From: Atrichornis clamosus
Lineage: Eukaryota > Chordata > Aves > Passeriformes > Menuridae
Assembly (NCBI GenBank): GCA_013400975.1
Contig: WBMZ01003342.1
Span: forward strand, 62,001 to 126,000
Length of the DNA: 64,000 nt
Direction of reading: 5' to 3'
Each line of letters begins with the position of its first letter. The stretch's first letter is position 1. Of this stretch, positions 44,166 to 55,194 are shown one piece after another. Both the position numbers and the translations under genes were made by a program. The notes under the pieces were generated by a model. That model did no database searches, had not been told where the DNA came from, and saw nothing but the letters and a program-made list of their open reading frames with translations.

Positions 44166-44531
44166 GAACACTGGGATTGCTCCGCCTGGAGAAGGGAAGG
44201 CTCCAGGGAGAGCTCAGAGCCCCTGCCAGGAGAGCTGGAGAGGGACTGGGACAAGGGATAGAGGGGCAGGACACAGGGAATGGCTTCCCAGTGCCAGAGG
44301 GCAGGGATAGATGGGATATTGGGAAGGAATTCCTGGCTGTGAGGGTGGTGAGGCCCTGGCACAGGTTTCCCAGAGCAGCTGTGGCTGCCCCATCCCTGGA
44401 AGTGTCCGAGGCCAGGCTGGACGGGGCTTGGAGCCACCTGGGATAGCGGAAGGTATCCCTGCCCATGGCAGGGGGTGGAACAGGATGTTCCTTAAGGTCC
44501 TTCCAACCCAAACCATTCCATGATTCTCTGA
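44166..44531 (+). mobile_element. CR1 LINE 3' copy, best preserved of the first subfamily
   Basis: Sense CR1 of about 365 bp without large gaps after its start: 'CTCCGCCTGGAGAAGGGAAGG', 'GAGAGCTGGAGAGGGACTGGG', 'GGGATATTGGGAAGGAATTC', 'GAGGCCCTGGCACAGG', 'CCCATCCCTGGAAGTGTCC', 'GGGGCTTGGAGCCACCTGGG', 'CTGCCCATGGCAGGGGGTGG' and 'CCTTCCAACCCAAACCATTC', with tail CATGATTCTCTGA. It is a good local reference for the other fragments. Confidence 0.96.
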
Positions 44532-44989
44532 CAGCATTCCTTGGGTGGCAGGCAGGCTGGGAGTGCTGGTTTTCCATATGGAACTTGTGTGCTCCCACTT
44601 CCTCACGCCCTCACCCACATCAAGTCCTGTGCACCCATGGGAAGAACCTCTGGTTCCCAAAGCATTCCCACGGACTTGTGACTGACACCAGGCTGAGTCC
44701 TGGAGTCCCACAGCTCCTCCTGGTAGGAAATATCCTGGGATACAGCAGAAGCACAACACAACATCCCAGCGGCACCAGGAGCTGCTCCGTGTGCCTTTCC
44801 CAGGTGGGTTGAAGTTTCCTCAGCCTGGGAGAACTAAGAGGAGAAAAAGCTTCTGCAGTTGGCTGCAAGGGACAGACTAGAATTCCTTGGATTTGTTTCT
44901 GGCCACTTTGTCCCATAAAGCCGGCATTTAGGAACGCTGTAAATATTCCTTGGCTCCGCCCGGCTGCCGCTCCCTGCGCTGCCTCCCTC
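44532..44989. other. unique noncoding sequence
   Basis: No feature recognised. Confidence 0.4.
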
Positions 44990-45160
44990 AACGTTGATGA
45001 GCCCTCATGAATATGCAAATGAGAGCCTAATGGCTGCAGCCTGGTGCTGATCCAAGGGCCTCGTTAATATTTCATATGGTGATGGGAGCAAATCAACAAC
45101 CATCAATTAGGGACAAACTCGGGCCCTCATTAATTACTAATGAGGCGGTGCTCCGGAGCT
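44990..45160. promoter_or_regulatory. candidate regulatory element with octamer and paired homeodomain sites
   Basis: A perfect POU octamer ATGCAAAT (45013-45020) sits in the near-palindrome CTCATGAATATGCAAATGAG. About 105 bp further on, CTCATTAATTACTAATGAG (45126-45144) is an inverted repeat with 7-bp arms and a 5-bp centre, giving paired TAAT cores. GTTAATATTTCATATGG and CATCAATTAGG lie between. Non-repetitive and non-coding. One of the more convincing enhancer-like blocks here. Confidence 0.45.
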
Positions 45161-46269
45161 GGCGGTTCTCAGGGAAAGGGGTGCTTAGGAAGAGCTTCTC
45201 AGGCATTATCCTCCTCGGGAAGAGGCTTGGCAGCCTCCGGGGCTGCCGGGAAGCTTCCAGGATGAGGAATGTGGGGGATGCACTCCCAGGGTTATGGAGG
45301 TGCTGTCTCATGCCCAAGGATTTGCTGGGTTTGGAAGACTAACAAGTTTCAACTCCAAGTCCTGTCCTCCTGAAAGGTTCATATCCTGGGGATCCTTCGG
45401 AGGCTCCCAGGTGGGATTTCAGCAGCCCTTTGGTGCAGGACCTCCTTTCCCTGGAACAATTAAGCACCAAAGTGCCTCATGGCCCTGCAGATGGATCCCT
45501 AAGAAGTCTTGGGAATCATCCTATTCCAGCACCATTTGTTTTGCTGTAATTGAAGCCTGTCTTTAGAGTTTCCCTACGTAGAACCTCCTCCAGTCCTCCC
45601 ACCAGGATAGGAAATTGGCCTTTTGGAATTTTCCTCGGAGAAGGCATGGATCCCTGCACTCCCTCTGCTATGCCTACCAAAACTTCCCCTCGATTTGCTG
45701 GATTCACCCAAGGAACAGCAGCTGTGACCATCCCTGTGGTCTGTGTTTACTTTTTCCCTCCTCTCCCTCCCAGCTGGGAGCTTTGGATATCAGGGCCGGA
45801 GATCCTGCGGGATCCAAACAGCCCCCTCCTTTCCTTCCATGCCCTTCCTCTAAAGGGTTGTGCAAAGCACTAAATGTCAGGAGAAATGGACAGGGGTCAG
45901 CAAGTTCCCTATTTTTGGGATTCTGGTGCCCAAAGCACAGCCACTCTATCCCAGGAAGGGGAAGCTCTCTGGGCCGGGCAGCGAGAACTTGTTAAAAGTC
46001 TCCAGATCCCTGAAAAAGCCTCCGGTTTCCGGCTCTCAGTGGAAGGGGGAAGGTTTGGATGAGGAGCATGAGCAGTGAGCTCATCAATTGCTCACCAAAG
46101 TGTAAACATGGCTTTGGAAAACGCTTTTGGAAAGCCGGCTTTAATCATCGCTCCGACTGCCTGCAATATTTCTGTGCGGGGTCTGAGCACAGCTTGCAAT
46201 TAGGGAAGGTTCTCTCTCTTTTTGTGCAGTTTGGTGCATTTTGAGGCTGTGCTACCACTGGGGTTTGAC
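45161..46269. other. unique noncoding sequence
   Basis: No CR1 or exon recognised. Part of a roughly 4.7-kb stretch (44532-49299) with no CR1 copy. Confidence 0.4.
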
Positions 46270-46540
46270 ATTTTCATCCCAGCAGAGTGGAAAAATGAAA
46301 TAAAAGAAGGATCATTTCTTTTTTTCCACCTTAATAGAAAGATAACGCAGCGAAATCACTGCTGCGTTTGCTGGTACAATCTCGGGTTTTAGCGATGTTG
46401 ATAATCTTCTTTTGATGCTAATTAATTACAAGTAATCATAAAAGCAAATGAAAAGCACTATCGTTGCAGCAGGCTTTTTTATGCCTATGAAATAATGCAT
46501 CTTTATGCATTTATTTGCCATGTAAAAAAAGGGAATCTAT
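46270..46540. promoter_or_regulatory. AT-rich candidate regulatory element
   Basis: TAATTAATTA at 46419-46428 is flanked by GTTGATAATC and AAGTAATCATAA. Then come AATAATGCATC and TTTATGCATTTATTTGCC. Non-repetitive, stop-rich and flanked by ordinary sequence. Confidence 0.38.
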
Positions 46541-47679
46541 ATTCCTAGGAAAACAGCTTTAGCACTCGGCACTGGGGCTGCCTTAGCACTCGTGGCTTCA
46601 GCTCTTTTTCCCTTTTTCCAGTGTAAAATCCCAAAGTCCATCCCTTCTGGCGGCAAAAACCTCGGAGGGATTTGGAGCTCAACTGTGTTTGTCCACAGGC
46701 TTGGGAATATGGATTTAAAAGGAAATGCCATTTGTAGCTAAATATCCCTCCAAAATGACTTAAAATCAATTAAAAGGATTCATGCCTAAAATAAACAGGG
46801 AGAGGGGACCCAGCGTCGTGTCCTGCTGCTGTCCCATTCATCCAAACATTTTTTGCCATGAAATCACCCCTGTTTTGGAGCTTTGATGAGGGAATGGCCT
46901 CATTTTGGATCTGGGATTTTGGAATGGCCATGGAGACATCGTTGGTGTCCCGACAGCTCTGCCACGGCTCCCAATCTCCTCCCGCGGTTTTCCCTCTGTG
47001 TTAAAGAGTTTCTGTGGGAAGAGGCTCACGGATAAGGCGGGGTTTGGGTGGCTGCAGCTGGTCCTGGGGACCCTCTGGGATCTCTCCGGGAGGAAGGAGC
47101 AGATCCAGGTGGGAAAACTTCCTCCTGTGCTTGCCAGGGCTCAGGGCTGAGTCACCAAGAGCTCAGTACCGGGACTGCGGATTGACCTCAGTGCTGGAAG
47201 GGGGCCCCAAATTCCTTGGCACCTTCCAATATTAAGGAACAGAAGCTTTTATGGGATTAGAGGTGAAAATGAATAAAACAATGCCATAGAGGCCTCTCTG
47301 CAGAACAGACCTCAGCTTTAAACGAAGTATTTTCCTTAGGATTTCCCATATATTTGGGTTTTGTCCCAGCAGGAAAGGAAGTCCCGGGACTGGTGACATC
47401 CTCACACCTGGTGGCTTTGGAGCTGGGAATTGTCCATCCCCGTGCTGGTGTCGGGGCCCAAATGCTCTGCATGGACCGGGGATCATCCTCCAAGGAGAAC
47501 TTTTCCAAGCTTCTGGAGCTGGGGGACATCATGCAGGGGCATTCCCACCTGGCTGTGGCAGCTCTAGGGCTGCTGGATGTCACCTCCCGGGGCTGGGAAG
47601 AACAGCAAATCCCATTTTTGGGATGGGTGTTTTCCCTGGCTGAACACTGGGACCTGGAGTTTTGGTGGTGTGTGGCAAT
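46541..47679. other. unique noncoding sequence
   Basis: No feature recognised. Confidence 0.4.
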
Positions 47680-47880
47680 GCCACATCTGCATATTGTATG
47701 CTAATGAGCAGCACCAAATTAGGCAGAGAGGCTAACGATGCTGGGATATGGACCTGATGGAACTGCAGAGGTGCTGAAGCTCCAGCAGCACGGCTTTGTT
47801 AATCAACACTACGGAATTAACACGCTGTACAATAATTGCCTTGTTAGATGGAAATGAAGCCCTCCTTGGAGCCACGGAAT
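47680..47880. promoter_or_regulatory. AT-rich candidate regulatory element
   Basis: GCATATTGTATGCTAATGAG resembles an octamer-like/homeodomain composite. GTTAATCAAC, GGAATTAACACG, ACAATAATTGCC and GTTAGATGG follow. Non-repetitive. Together with the blocks at 45.0 and 46.3 kb it makes three such blocks in under 3 kb, within a CR1-free interval. Confidence 0.38.
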
Positions 47881-47980
47881 CTGGAGTGTGACTCACTGTT
47901 CCAACCACATTTAGGTTGTTGTCAGGACAATTAGGATTTGGAATTTACAAGTGGAGGGGGGGTTTTGTTTTATTTAATCA

Positions 47981-47995
47981 ATCGCTATGGCAACC
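47981..47995 (+). promoter_or_regulatory. RFX-like half-site
   Basis: ATCGCTATGGCAACC: the right half TGGCAAC fits the RFX half-site, while the left arm diverges from GTTNCC. Weak on its own; listed because three other X-box-like motifs occur in the window. Confidence 0.2.
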
Positions 47996-49299
47996 GCAAA
48001 ATTAACCAGGAGACGTTCCCTCTTCCAAGTCCACGGGGTTGGACTTATTCCTCTGGCTGGAGGAAAGGCAAACTTAAAAACTTTTGGAAAACCGGCTTTT
48101 TCAGCTTAGCCACTGTTTCCTCCTGGAAAGCAGGTGTGGGAGGAGCAAGGACCAGGGAAATCCATCTGGGAAAAGCAAAAGGAATGGTTTGGCACACATC
48201 GAGCAGGCCCGAGTCTGCTGGGAAAATTGGAGCCTTCCAAAAAACTCCTGGTGCTGGTGCTTCCTAAATCCATGGGGGATTCCAGTCCAGCTCCTTCCTT
48301 GCTCTGCTGTCCAGTGGAACAAACCTTTAGGAATCTGTGACTTCCCACCACGTGGCCAACTTGGAACTCCTGTCTCGGGAGCTTCCCTGGTAGTTGGGGG
48401 AAGTTTCTCCAGAGGGGACAAAAGCTCTTAGGAACTATTTATAGGAACCCAGGCAAAAGGGGAAAGAACAAAGGAACTGATTTTCCAGGAACACTCTTCC
48501 TAAACAAACCAACCAATTCAGAGCAACACCAAACACCTGTGCTGTCATTCCCAGTGGAGTCCAGGAGAGCAGATATCCCTACATCCCTGAAACCCTTCAC
48601 TTCAGGAAATGTCCTAAGTGTCTTTCCTATTTTCAGGGATTCCACTTCCCTCTGTCCTTACAAGGAGGCTCCAACTCTGTTTGGGAGCTGCCTGGTGCCA
48701 GTGACCTTTTCCTTGACTTTCCTCCTGGCTGGGTGTCCCCCTGGGGTTGGAGGTCCTGTGAGGAAGTCATTCCAAAGAGGCAAATTCCCTTCCTTGGGGT
48801 GCCCGAGGGCCGGGAAGGCTCTGGCTCCAGCTCTGCTCCACTGCAAAGTTATGGATTTACTGTTTGGCCAAGACTGGAACACACCAAGGGGGAAAAGATC
48901 CCTGAGATCCTGCAACTGCTCCGGAGCCTGGATCATCCTGAAAAATTCATCAGGAGAGATGGGCCTCGGTATTAGAGCCCCAGTCTTGCACGTCAGCTGG
49001 AACAGATGGAAAAAAGCAGGGAAATGTATTTAACATTCCTGCTCGGTTCTTAAAAAATAATTATCTGATTAAATGTGCCAAATGTGATTTTCATTTCTCC
49101 GTCTCCGCCGGCCTGGTGGAAGTGCAGTGAAATTGGCAGGGATGCAGCGCTGCAGGGTTAGGACAGGAATCATGAAAGGAGCAGGCCAGCCATCCCTTTG
49201 AACTCCAGAACTCGGGACTTAAGGACTGTCCCAGGGATCAGCAGCCCCGGGAACGGGCGATGTTCCTCAGGAAGCAGCTGCCAGGCTGGCATGGAAAGC
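47996..49299. other. unique noncoding sequence
   Basis: No repeat or exon recognised. Several overlapping frames (for example 164 codons at 48539-49033) lack features. Confidence 0.4.
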
Positions 49300-49456
49300 C
49301 TGGAAAGGGTTCCCTGGCCCTGGAAGGGGCTGCCCAGGGAGGTGCTGGAGGTGTCTAAGGAGCGACTGGACTCTGGGCTGGGGACAAGGCGGGATTGGAC
49401 ACAGGTTGGATTCAGGGATCCCGGAGCTCTTTTCCAACCTCACTGATCCCGGGATT
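49300..49456 (+). mobile_element. CR1 LINE 3' fragment, second subfamily
   Basis: Sense CR1: 'GGCCCTGGAAGGGGCTGCCCAGGGAGGTGCTGGAGGTGTCTAAGG', 'GGGGACAAGGCGGGATTGG', and 'CTCTTTTCCAACCTCACTGATCCCGGGATT'. The middle is diverged. Confidence 0.8.
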
Positions 49457-50135
49457 CCCACCCTTGCTGCCTTGGAAAGAAGAAAGAGAAGCTGCAGGTG
49501 AATTTTCAGCTCTCACATGAAAGGTGTGGCCAGTTGGGATTTGATCCGAATTTTTGGGAAAGCAACAGCAAATTGGGCTTCAGGCCCTCTGCACAAACCA
49601 TCCCTTGAATGGGATTTCCTTTTCCACGGAAGCCCCGGAGCTCCTCGTCCCCCTCCACAAACACCTGTTTGGAGATTTGGCAGTGCCTGGCTCCCCAGAG
49701 CTGTGTTAGAATAAGGCAGGGGTTTAATTGTAGTGGGAGGAGCGGGGGAAAGGTCTGATTTCCAAAAGGACGGAATACTCGGGATATTTATGGCCCCATT
49801 TCCTGTGTTGCTTTGCCTTGAAGAGGTGGGGATTTACATGTGCTAAGTGCTCCTACAAATCTCCTTTACCCTTTCCTGGAAAAGGGCAGCACAATAATAA
49901 TTGGGAAATTTATGTGAGGACGTCTGCACTGTAGGGCTGGGCACACTGAGCTCCGTTCGCTTCCCGCCTGACTTCTCATCCCTGAATTCTCTCCACCGAA
50001 ATGCCCGAGCGTCCCGGGATCCAATGGAGTGGCTCCAGCTCCCGGTCCTACCTGGGAGGGGCTTCCATGAAGTCTGGGAAGTTTCTATGCCTGTGGCTTA
50101 AAGTGAACAAAGTGCAATTCCAATGCCAGAATATA
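49457..50135. other. unique noncoding sequence
   Basis: No feature recognised. Confidence 0.4.
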
Positions 50136-50328
50136 ATCACAGAATCCCTTGGATTCACAGAACCGTGGAATCACTGAGGCTGGAATAGGCCTCGAAGACC
50201 ACTGAGCCTAACACTGCACCAAGTGCCACATCCACACGGATGTGAAATCCCTTCAGGAATAGGGACTCTGCTGCTGCCCTGGGCACTGACAACCTGTTCC
50301 ATGGAGGAATCTTCCCTATCTCCAAGCT
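50136..50328 (-). mobile_element. CR1 LINE 3' fragment with extended tail repeat
   Basis: Antisense CR1. The terminal repeat appears more than once (ATCACAGAATCCCTTGGATT, then CACAGAACCGTGGAATCACTG), followed by 'AGGCTGGAATAGGCCTCGAAGACCACTGAGCC', 'CCAAGTGCCACATCCACACGG' and 'CCTGTTCCATGGAGGAATC'. Confidence 0.85.
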
Positions 50329-50859
50329 GGAGCAAGAGATGGGACAGCTCTTCCCGCAAAGGAGCTGCAGGAAATGTCAGAGTGCCAGGGCAGGCGCTCA
50401 CTGCTGTCTGTTCATCCTTCCCTAATCCCCGGGATGGATCCCGGTGAACTCATCCCTGAGAACACAGCTCCCACTCTGGATGCCAGGGAGGAGCAGGCTG
50501 GGAAAAGGCGCTCGTGTTTGTGTTCCCTGCGCTCCGCAGCCAGCCCTGGAGGAAGCGCCTTTCCCAAGGCACTGATAGGCCGTCATTCCCTGCGGGAGAA
50601 CGGTGTGTTCCCAGCGAGGCGGGTGATGCTGACAAAAATCACAGCTTGCCTGGGAGAACTCCTGACTCTCTTTGCTTTCCCTGGCTTTCCCAGCCTCTGC
50701 TGACTTTGCTGCTATTCCCAGCGCTGCTTCCCTCGGCTCACAGCAGGAGCGGCACGTACCTGTGGATTTTGGGATGCGTGGGGGGTGCATGGGAATGCTG
50801 CCGGTCTGAGGTGGGATAATCCCAGGAGGAATGGGATGGCTGTGCTGGGGCTGCCTGCA
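50329..50859. other. unique noncoding sequence
   Basis: No feature recognised. Confidence 0.4.
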
Positions 50860-51101
50860 GGAATGGGGCAGCCACAGCTTCTCTGGGAAACCTGTGCCAG
50901 GGCCTCACCTCCCTCACAGCCAGGAATTCCTTCCCAATATCCCATCTATCCCTGCCCTCTGGCACTGGGAAGCCATTCCCTGTGTCCTGTCCCTCCATCC
51001 CTTGTCCCCAGTCCCTCTCCAGCTCTCCTGGAGTCCCTTCGGGCACTGGCAGGGGCTCTGAGCTCTCCCTGGATCCTTCCCTTCTCCAGGCTGGACACCT
51101 C
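50860..51101 (-). mobile_element. CR1 LINE internal fragment lacking the 3' end
   Basis: Antisense CR1 from 'GGAATGGGGCAGCCACAGCTTCTCTGGG' through 'CCTGTGCCAGGGCCTCACC', 'CAGGAATTCCTTCCCAATATCCC', 'GGGAAGCCATTCCCTGTGTCCTGTCC' and 'CCCTCTCCAGCTCTCCTGGAG' to 'CTTCTCCAGGCTGGAC'. The whole terminal 130 bp expected to the left is absent. Loss of the 3' end is atypical for target-primed retrotransposition and implies a later deletion. Confidence 0.92.
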
Positions 51102-52012
51102 GTGCCCTCCTCCCATTACACACCGGATAACTGGGACTTCCAGTTCCACCTGTTAACCACCAGGTCTCCCAGCTCCAGGGAGAATCCCAAGGTACAAATC
51201 CAACTGCAAATCCCTGTGATTCCCCGGCTCCCGGCACCAGATGATTTTGGTTTACCCTTCCTACACTGAGCTTTGTGCAGCAGCCCCTGGGACAATTCCC
51301 AGCTCGGTTGTGCACACATTTTGGCAGCTCTTTGTCCCCAAAATGCACCAATCCCTCCTTTCCAGGGTCATATCCCCCATTCCCGCCTCTCTCCTGATTG
51401 CTCTGCCCTAAAATTCCAAGAGATCCAGAGAAGCAAACCCACGGAATAGAGGAGTTAAGATTTAAATCCAAAATCACTGCAGGATTGTTGGAGTTACCCT
51501 AATGAACCATTTTTAGGCTGGGGAGCTGGCATTGGGAATCCTGTGAGGGTCAAACCAGGCTGGCTGGGCTCGGACGTGTGCAGGAAAGGCTCCTCAGGCG
51601 CTGCTCCAGGTGGGCACATCCACAACCTTACGGGTGCCACAATCCCGAGGACTTGAGGGGCTCCCCAGGCACCTTGGAGTTTATCCGTGGCCATTCCCAC
51701 CCTCTCCTGTTTATCACCCATCTATTTAGATTCCTCCTAAACAAGATGGGAATATCTCGATGCTTGTTTGTAAGACTATTCCGCATCCATCTGTTATTTA
51801 CATCATTCCTTTTCCTGAGGTGTCTCCAACAAATCCTGGCTGGATGCTCTGGATGTGTTATTAATAAAACAGCTGGAAAAACACGAATGCTACGGCCTAA
51901 TTGTCAGCCCCGATTAGGAGCCAAATGCATCCCGAACGGATGCTGAGCCCTGGAATGTGGCTCTTCTCCAGCCGACCCTCGCTCCGTGCTTTGCTCCTGG
52001 AGCACTCCAGTT
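51102..52012. other. unique noncoding sequence
   Basis: No feature recognised. Confidence 0.4.
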
Positions 52013-52191
52013 CTGGAGCTGGAAGGGACCGTAAGGATCATCCCATTCCATGGGCAGGGACACCTTTCACCAGCTCAGGTGGCTCCAAGCCCCATCCAAC
52101 CTGGCCTGGAACACTTTTAGGGATGGGGCAGCCACGGCTTCCCTGGGAATCCTGTGCCAGGGCCTCTCCCCCTTCCCAGCCAGGAATTCCA
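52013..52191 (-). mobile_element. CR1 LINE 3' fragment
   Basis: Antisense CR1: 'GGAGCTGGAAGGGACCGTAAGGATCATCCCATTCCATGGGCAGGGACACC', 'GGTGGCTCCAAGCCCCATCCAACC', 'GGGATGGGGCAGCCAC' and 'CCTGTGCCAGGGCCTC'. The octamer tail is missing. Confidence 0.92.
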
Positions 52192-52610
52192 TGTGTCTGG
52201 AAGCCACGGCAGGATGACCAGAGGTGTGGGACCTTCTCACTCACTCAGCTGGGAAGTTCTCCTAAAGCAAGATTGGTCTTAGGGAAAATACCAGGAATGC
52301 AAACTCAGTGCCAAGGCCAGGGCAAGACCTTGAGCGGATCCTTGCAGAGCTGCTTCCCAACGGAAGGGCTGGGAAGGGTTCCCATGGAGGGCCACCAGGG
52401 GACAGAGGCCCCAGGAGAACAGGGACATTGCCTCACCAGGTTTGGTATGAAGAGAGCCTTTCATGTGTTGGGATCTGTGGATATCCAGGATGTGGAACGG
52501 AAAGGGCAGCAGGAATCGGGCTGTATTCCGGAGCCACGGCTGCATTCCAGCCCGAGCTGGGCTCTCCCGGGAGCTGGAGGCTGAGGATGAGTGTTTGTGG
52601 CATTTTTGAT
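52192..52610. other. unique noncoding sequence
   Basis: No feature recognised. Confidence 0.4.
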
Positions 52611-52638
52611 GTTTCCATGGGGATTGCTATAGTAACAA
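52611..52638. promoter_or_regulatory. two neighbouring RFX X-box-like motifs
   Basis: GTTTCCATGGGGAT (52611-52624) differs from GTTNCCATGGNAAC at two right-arm positions. It is followed directly by GATTGCTATAGTAAC, whose reverse complement GTTACTATAGCAAT also approximates the consensus with three changes. Matches of this quality are expected by chance once or twice in a window this size. Confidence 0.3.
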
Positions 52639-52985
52639 CTCTCCTACCCCTTGTTTATTAATTTACTTGGTGAGGAAACCAAAGGTAAACCACAGCTCCA
52701 AAGAAACAATGCCTTGAAAGGGATTTCTCCGGCTCTCCAACCACGGCTCCTTTTCCAGGGAAAGGGCCTTGAGTTTGTGTTTAAAGGACAACATTTGCAG
52801 CTAATTTAATCCAGTCAAAGGAATGAGATTCCACAAGGTTTCCTTTGAGACTGGAAAACAACAGCTGATCCATGTCATAACACATTACAGGCAGCCGTGC
52901 TGGAGCAATCCTGCTGCGGAGCATCCCTCAGCAGCCGCGAGCTCCGGCCTCCTCCCGGCCCTGCGGAAGGCACGGAGAGCTCGGG
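52639..52985. other. unique noncoding sequence
   Basis: No feature recognised. Confidence 0.4.
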
Positions 52986-53083
52986 GAATCCTGGGATGCT
53001 TGGGCTTGGAAGGGATCTTAAAGCTCATCCATGGGCAGGGACACCTTCCACTAGCACAGGTTTCTCCAAGCCCCGGCCGAGGA
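52986..53083 (-). mobile_element. CR1 LINE terminal fragment
   Basis: Antisense CR1: 'GAATCCTGGGATGCTTGGGC', 'TTGGAAGGGATCTTAAAGCTCATCCATGGGCAGGGACACCTTCCACTAG' and 'CACAGGTTTCTCCAAGCCCC'. It is about 100 bp long. Confidence 0.9.
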
Positions 53084-53942
53084 GTGACGCGATGGGGCCG
53101 GAGTTGTGCATCCAGGGAATGTGGCTCTTTGGGACGGGGAAAATGTCATTGTCTCCTTGTGCATTCTCCTGGACACACAGAGCTGGCCTTGGCAGCCAAA
53201 AATTGCTTTTCCATGGAAATTCCAGGGTCACGGCACAGGCGGAACAGCCCAGGGGACGAACAAGGTGAGCTGGGAGCAGCTGCAGTGCCGGCCTGGATTC
53301 TGCTCCATTCCCAGAGCTGAGCATGGAATCAGGGCTGGGATCACTCCAGGTTTTGGACAGGCACAGACCCTGCACCTCTAAGGGACACCTCAGAGGGGAG
53401 ACAGAGGTGATAAAATCTGCTAAAATCCACACAAATCCACAAGAATTGTCCTGGAGGCAGCAGAGGGTGGGTGGAGCTGCGGTGATCCATGGAAAAGGGG
53501 GACTGGTGCAAGTCTCCATATGGCAGCCAGCTTCTCCAGGCAGCCCCAAATCCAATTAGGATGAGGAGGTGGAATTACATTCCATTGTTACTTTTCAATA
53601 TTTGAAATGCAGCTTGGATTGCAGGCCTGGTGTTGCTCCAGGGGGAGAAGTATCCATGAAATAACAGCCAGGGACAATTTCTCTGGTTCAGAGGGACCTG
53701 GAGAAATGTCACAAGGAAAAACACATTCCAGAAAGGATTTATTTGATCTTGTATTGGAATGTTGCAAATCCAAGGTAGCAAATTCTCTCAGTATCTCATT
53801 TGGAGAGCAAAGAATGAATTGGATTCTTTGGAAGGGAAGGGAAAGGTTCCCGTGTCAAATCCAAGGGAAATCCAAGCATCCCGGTGGAGAAACCTCCCAG
53901 AGTCCCACCACGGAGCACCTCATGCAGCAACGAGAGGATTTA
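53084..53942. other. unique noncoding sequence
   Basis: No feature recognised. Confidence 0.4.
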
Positions 53943-54115
53943 TCATGGAATCATGGAATGATTTAGGCTGGAAGGGCCCTTAAGGACCAGCCAGTCCCAA
54001 CACCTCCCACTAGCCCAAGTTGCTCCTGGCTTTGAGCACTCCCAGGGATGGAGCATCCACTGCCTCTCTGGACACTTGTGCACTGGCACTTCCCATCCCC
54101 AGGGTTTCTCCACAG
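53943..54115 (-). mobile_element. CR1 LINE 3' fragment with intact tail
   Basis: Antisense CR1: ATCATGGAATCATGGAATGA, 'TTTAGGCTGGAAGGGCCCTTAAGGACCAGCC', 'CCTCCCACTAGCCCAAGTTGCTCC' and 'GCACTCCCAGGGATGGAGCATCCACTGCC'. Two repeats of the terminal octamer are retained. Confidence 0.92.
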
Positions 54116-54546
54116 GATCCAGAGTGGAGCTGTGATGGTCAGAGGGGAGCAGGGACAAGCCCGTGGAAAAGCCACCGTGCAAAGCTGGGATCCAGGCACA
54201 GCCTCGGTTCAACAGGACGGAGGAACAGGAATCCTCTGGTGCCTTTGGAAACCTGGCTGCTTGTCTCGGGAAAGGATCTGCAGCTCTCTCAGATCAACAG
54301 ACACTTCCTGCCCTACTTAAAATGGGGGCAGATTTCCAAAAATGTTTGGAAAAGCCACGGGGTCCTTGGGAAGCTGTGACACCTGTGACAAGGAGCAGCC
54401 TATTTCCAGCCCTGTTCCCAGGTGCCTGCCGAGAAAAGGCACTGTCTGAGGCGTGATCCCGAAGTGCCGCCGAGCCCCAGATCCTCGGAGGGTATTTTGG
54501 GACCTCCGAAGCCAAGAGCTCGGCCACGGCTGTTTGAATCAGCCAG
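54116..54546. other. unique noncoding sequence
   Basis: No feature recognised. Confidence 0.4.
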
Positions 54547-54775
54547 GAATCCTGGAATGCTTTAGGTTGGAAGGGATTTTAAGGAATATTGCATTCCACT
54601 CCCTGCCGTGGGCAGGGACACCTTCCACTATCCCAGCTTGCTCCAACCTGGCCTTGGACACTCCCAGGGATCCAGGGGCAGCCACAGCTTCTCTGGGCAC
54701 CCTGTGCCAGGGCCTCACCTCCCTCACAGACAGGAATTCCTTCCCAATATCACACCTATCCCTCCCTTTCCATTC
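54547..54775 (-). mobile_element. CR1 LINE 3' fragment
   Basis: Antisense CR1 of about 230 bp: 'GAATCCTGGAATGCTTTAGG', 'GCAGGGACACCTTCCACTATCCCAGCTTGCTCC', 'CTTGGACACTCCCAGGGATCC', 'GCAGCCACAGCTTCTCTGGGCACCCTGTGCCAGGGCCTCACC' and 'CAGGAATTCCTTCCCAATATC'. It is the fifth minus-strand CR1 within 5 kb. Confidence 0.94.
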
Positions 54776-55194
54776 CAGGAGGTCTCCTCTGCCACCCCTG
54801 GCCTTGTGTTGCCTCAGAATTCCCAAGTAACTCCCTCGGTGCCCAGAGGTGACATTTGTGTTCCAATCTCCCCAGCAGAGGATGATGAAATTCCATGAAC
54901 TTCCCATCCAACTTCCAGGATAAATAAGGCTCCCAGAACAATCATGCCCACGCTGCCCTTTCCTCATCCCCCGAATGTTTGTTTTCCATTGGGACAAAGG
55001 ACCCCATCCACTCCCGCACCCACTGAAGCCTTATGGGAAGCGGTCACTTCCCAACCCCACTTATTTATGGAATTAGTGGGTTTGGGAGGCCGGGGAAAAG
55101 AGGGATTTTCATTCCAAACCTCCCAGATTTTATGGCAATAGGAAAGCCACAGCGAGGCACCGAGCAGCCGTGGCTCGTGTCCCCCCAGCAGCTC
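54776..55194. other. unique noncoding sequence
   Basis: No feature recognised. Confidence 0.4.
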
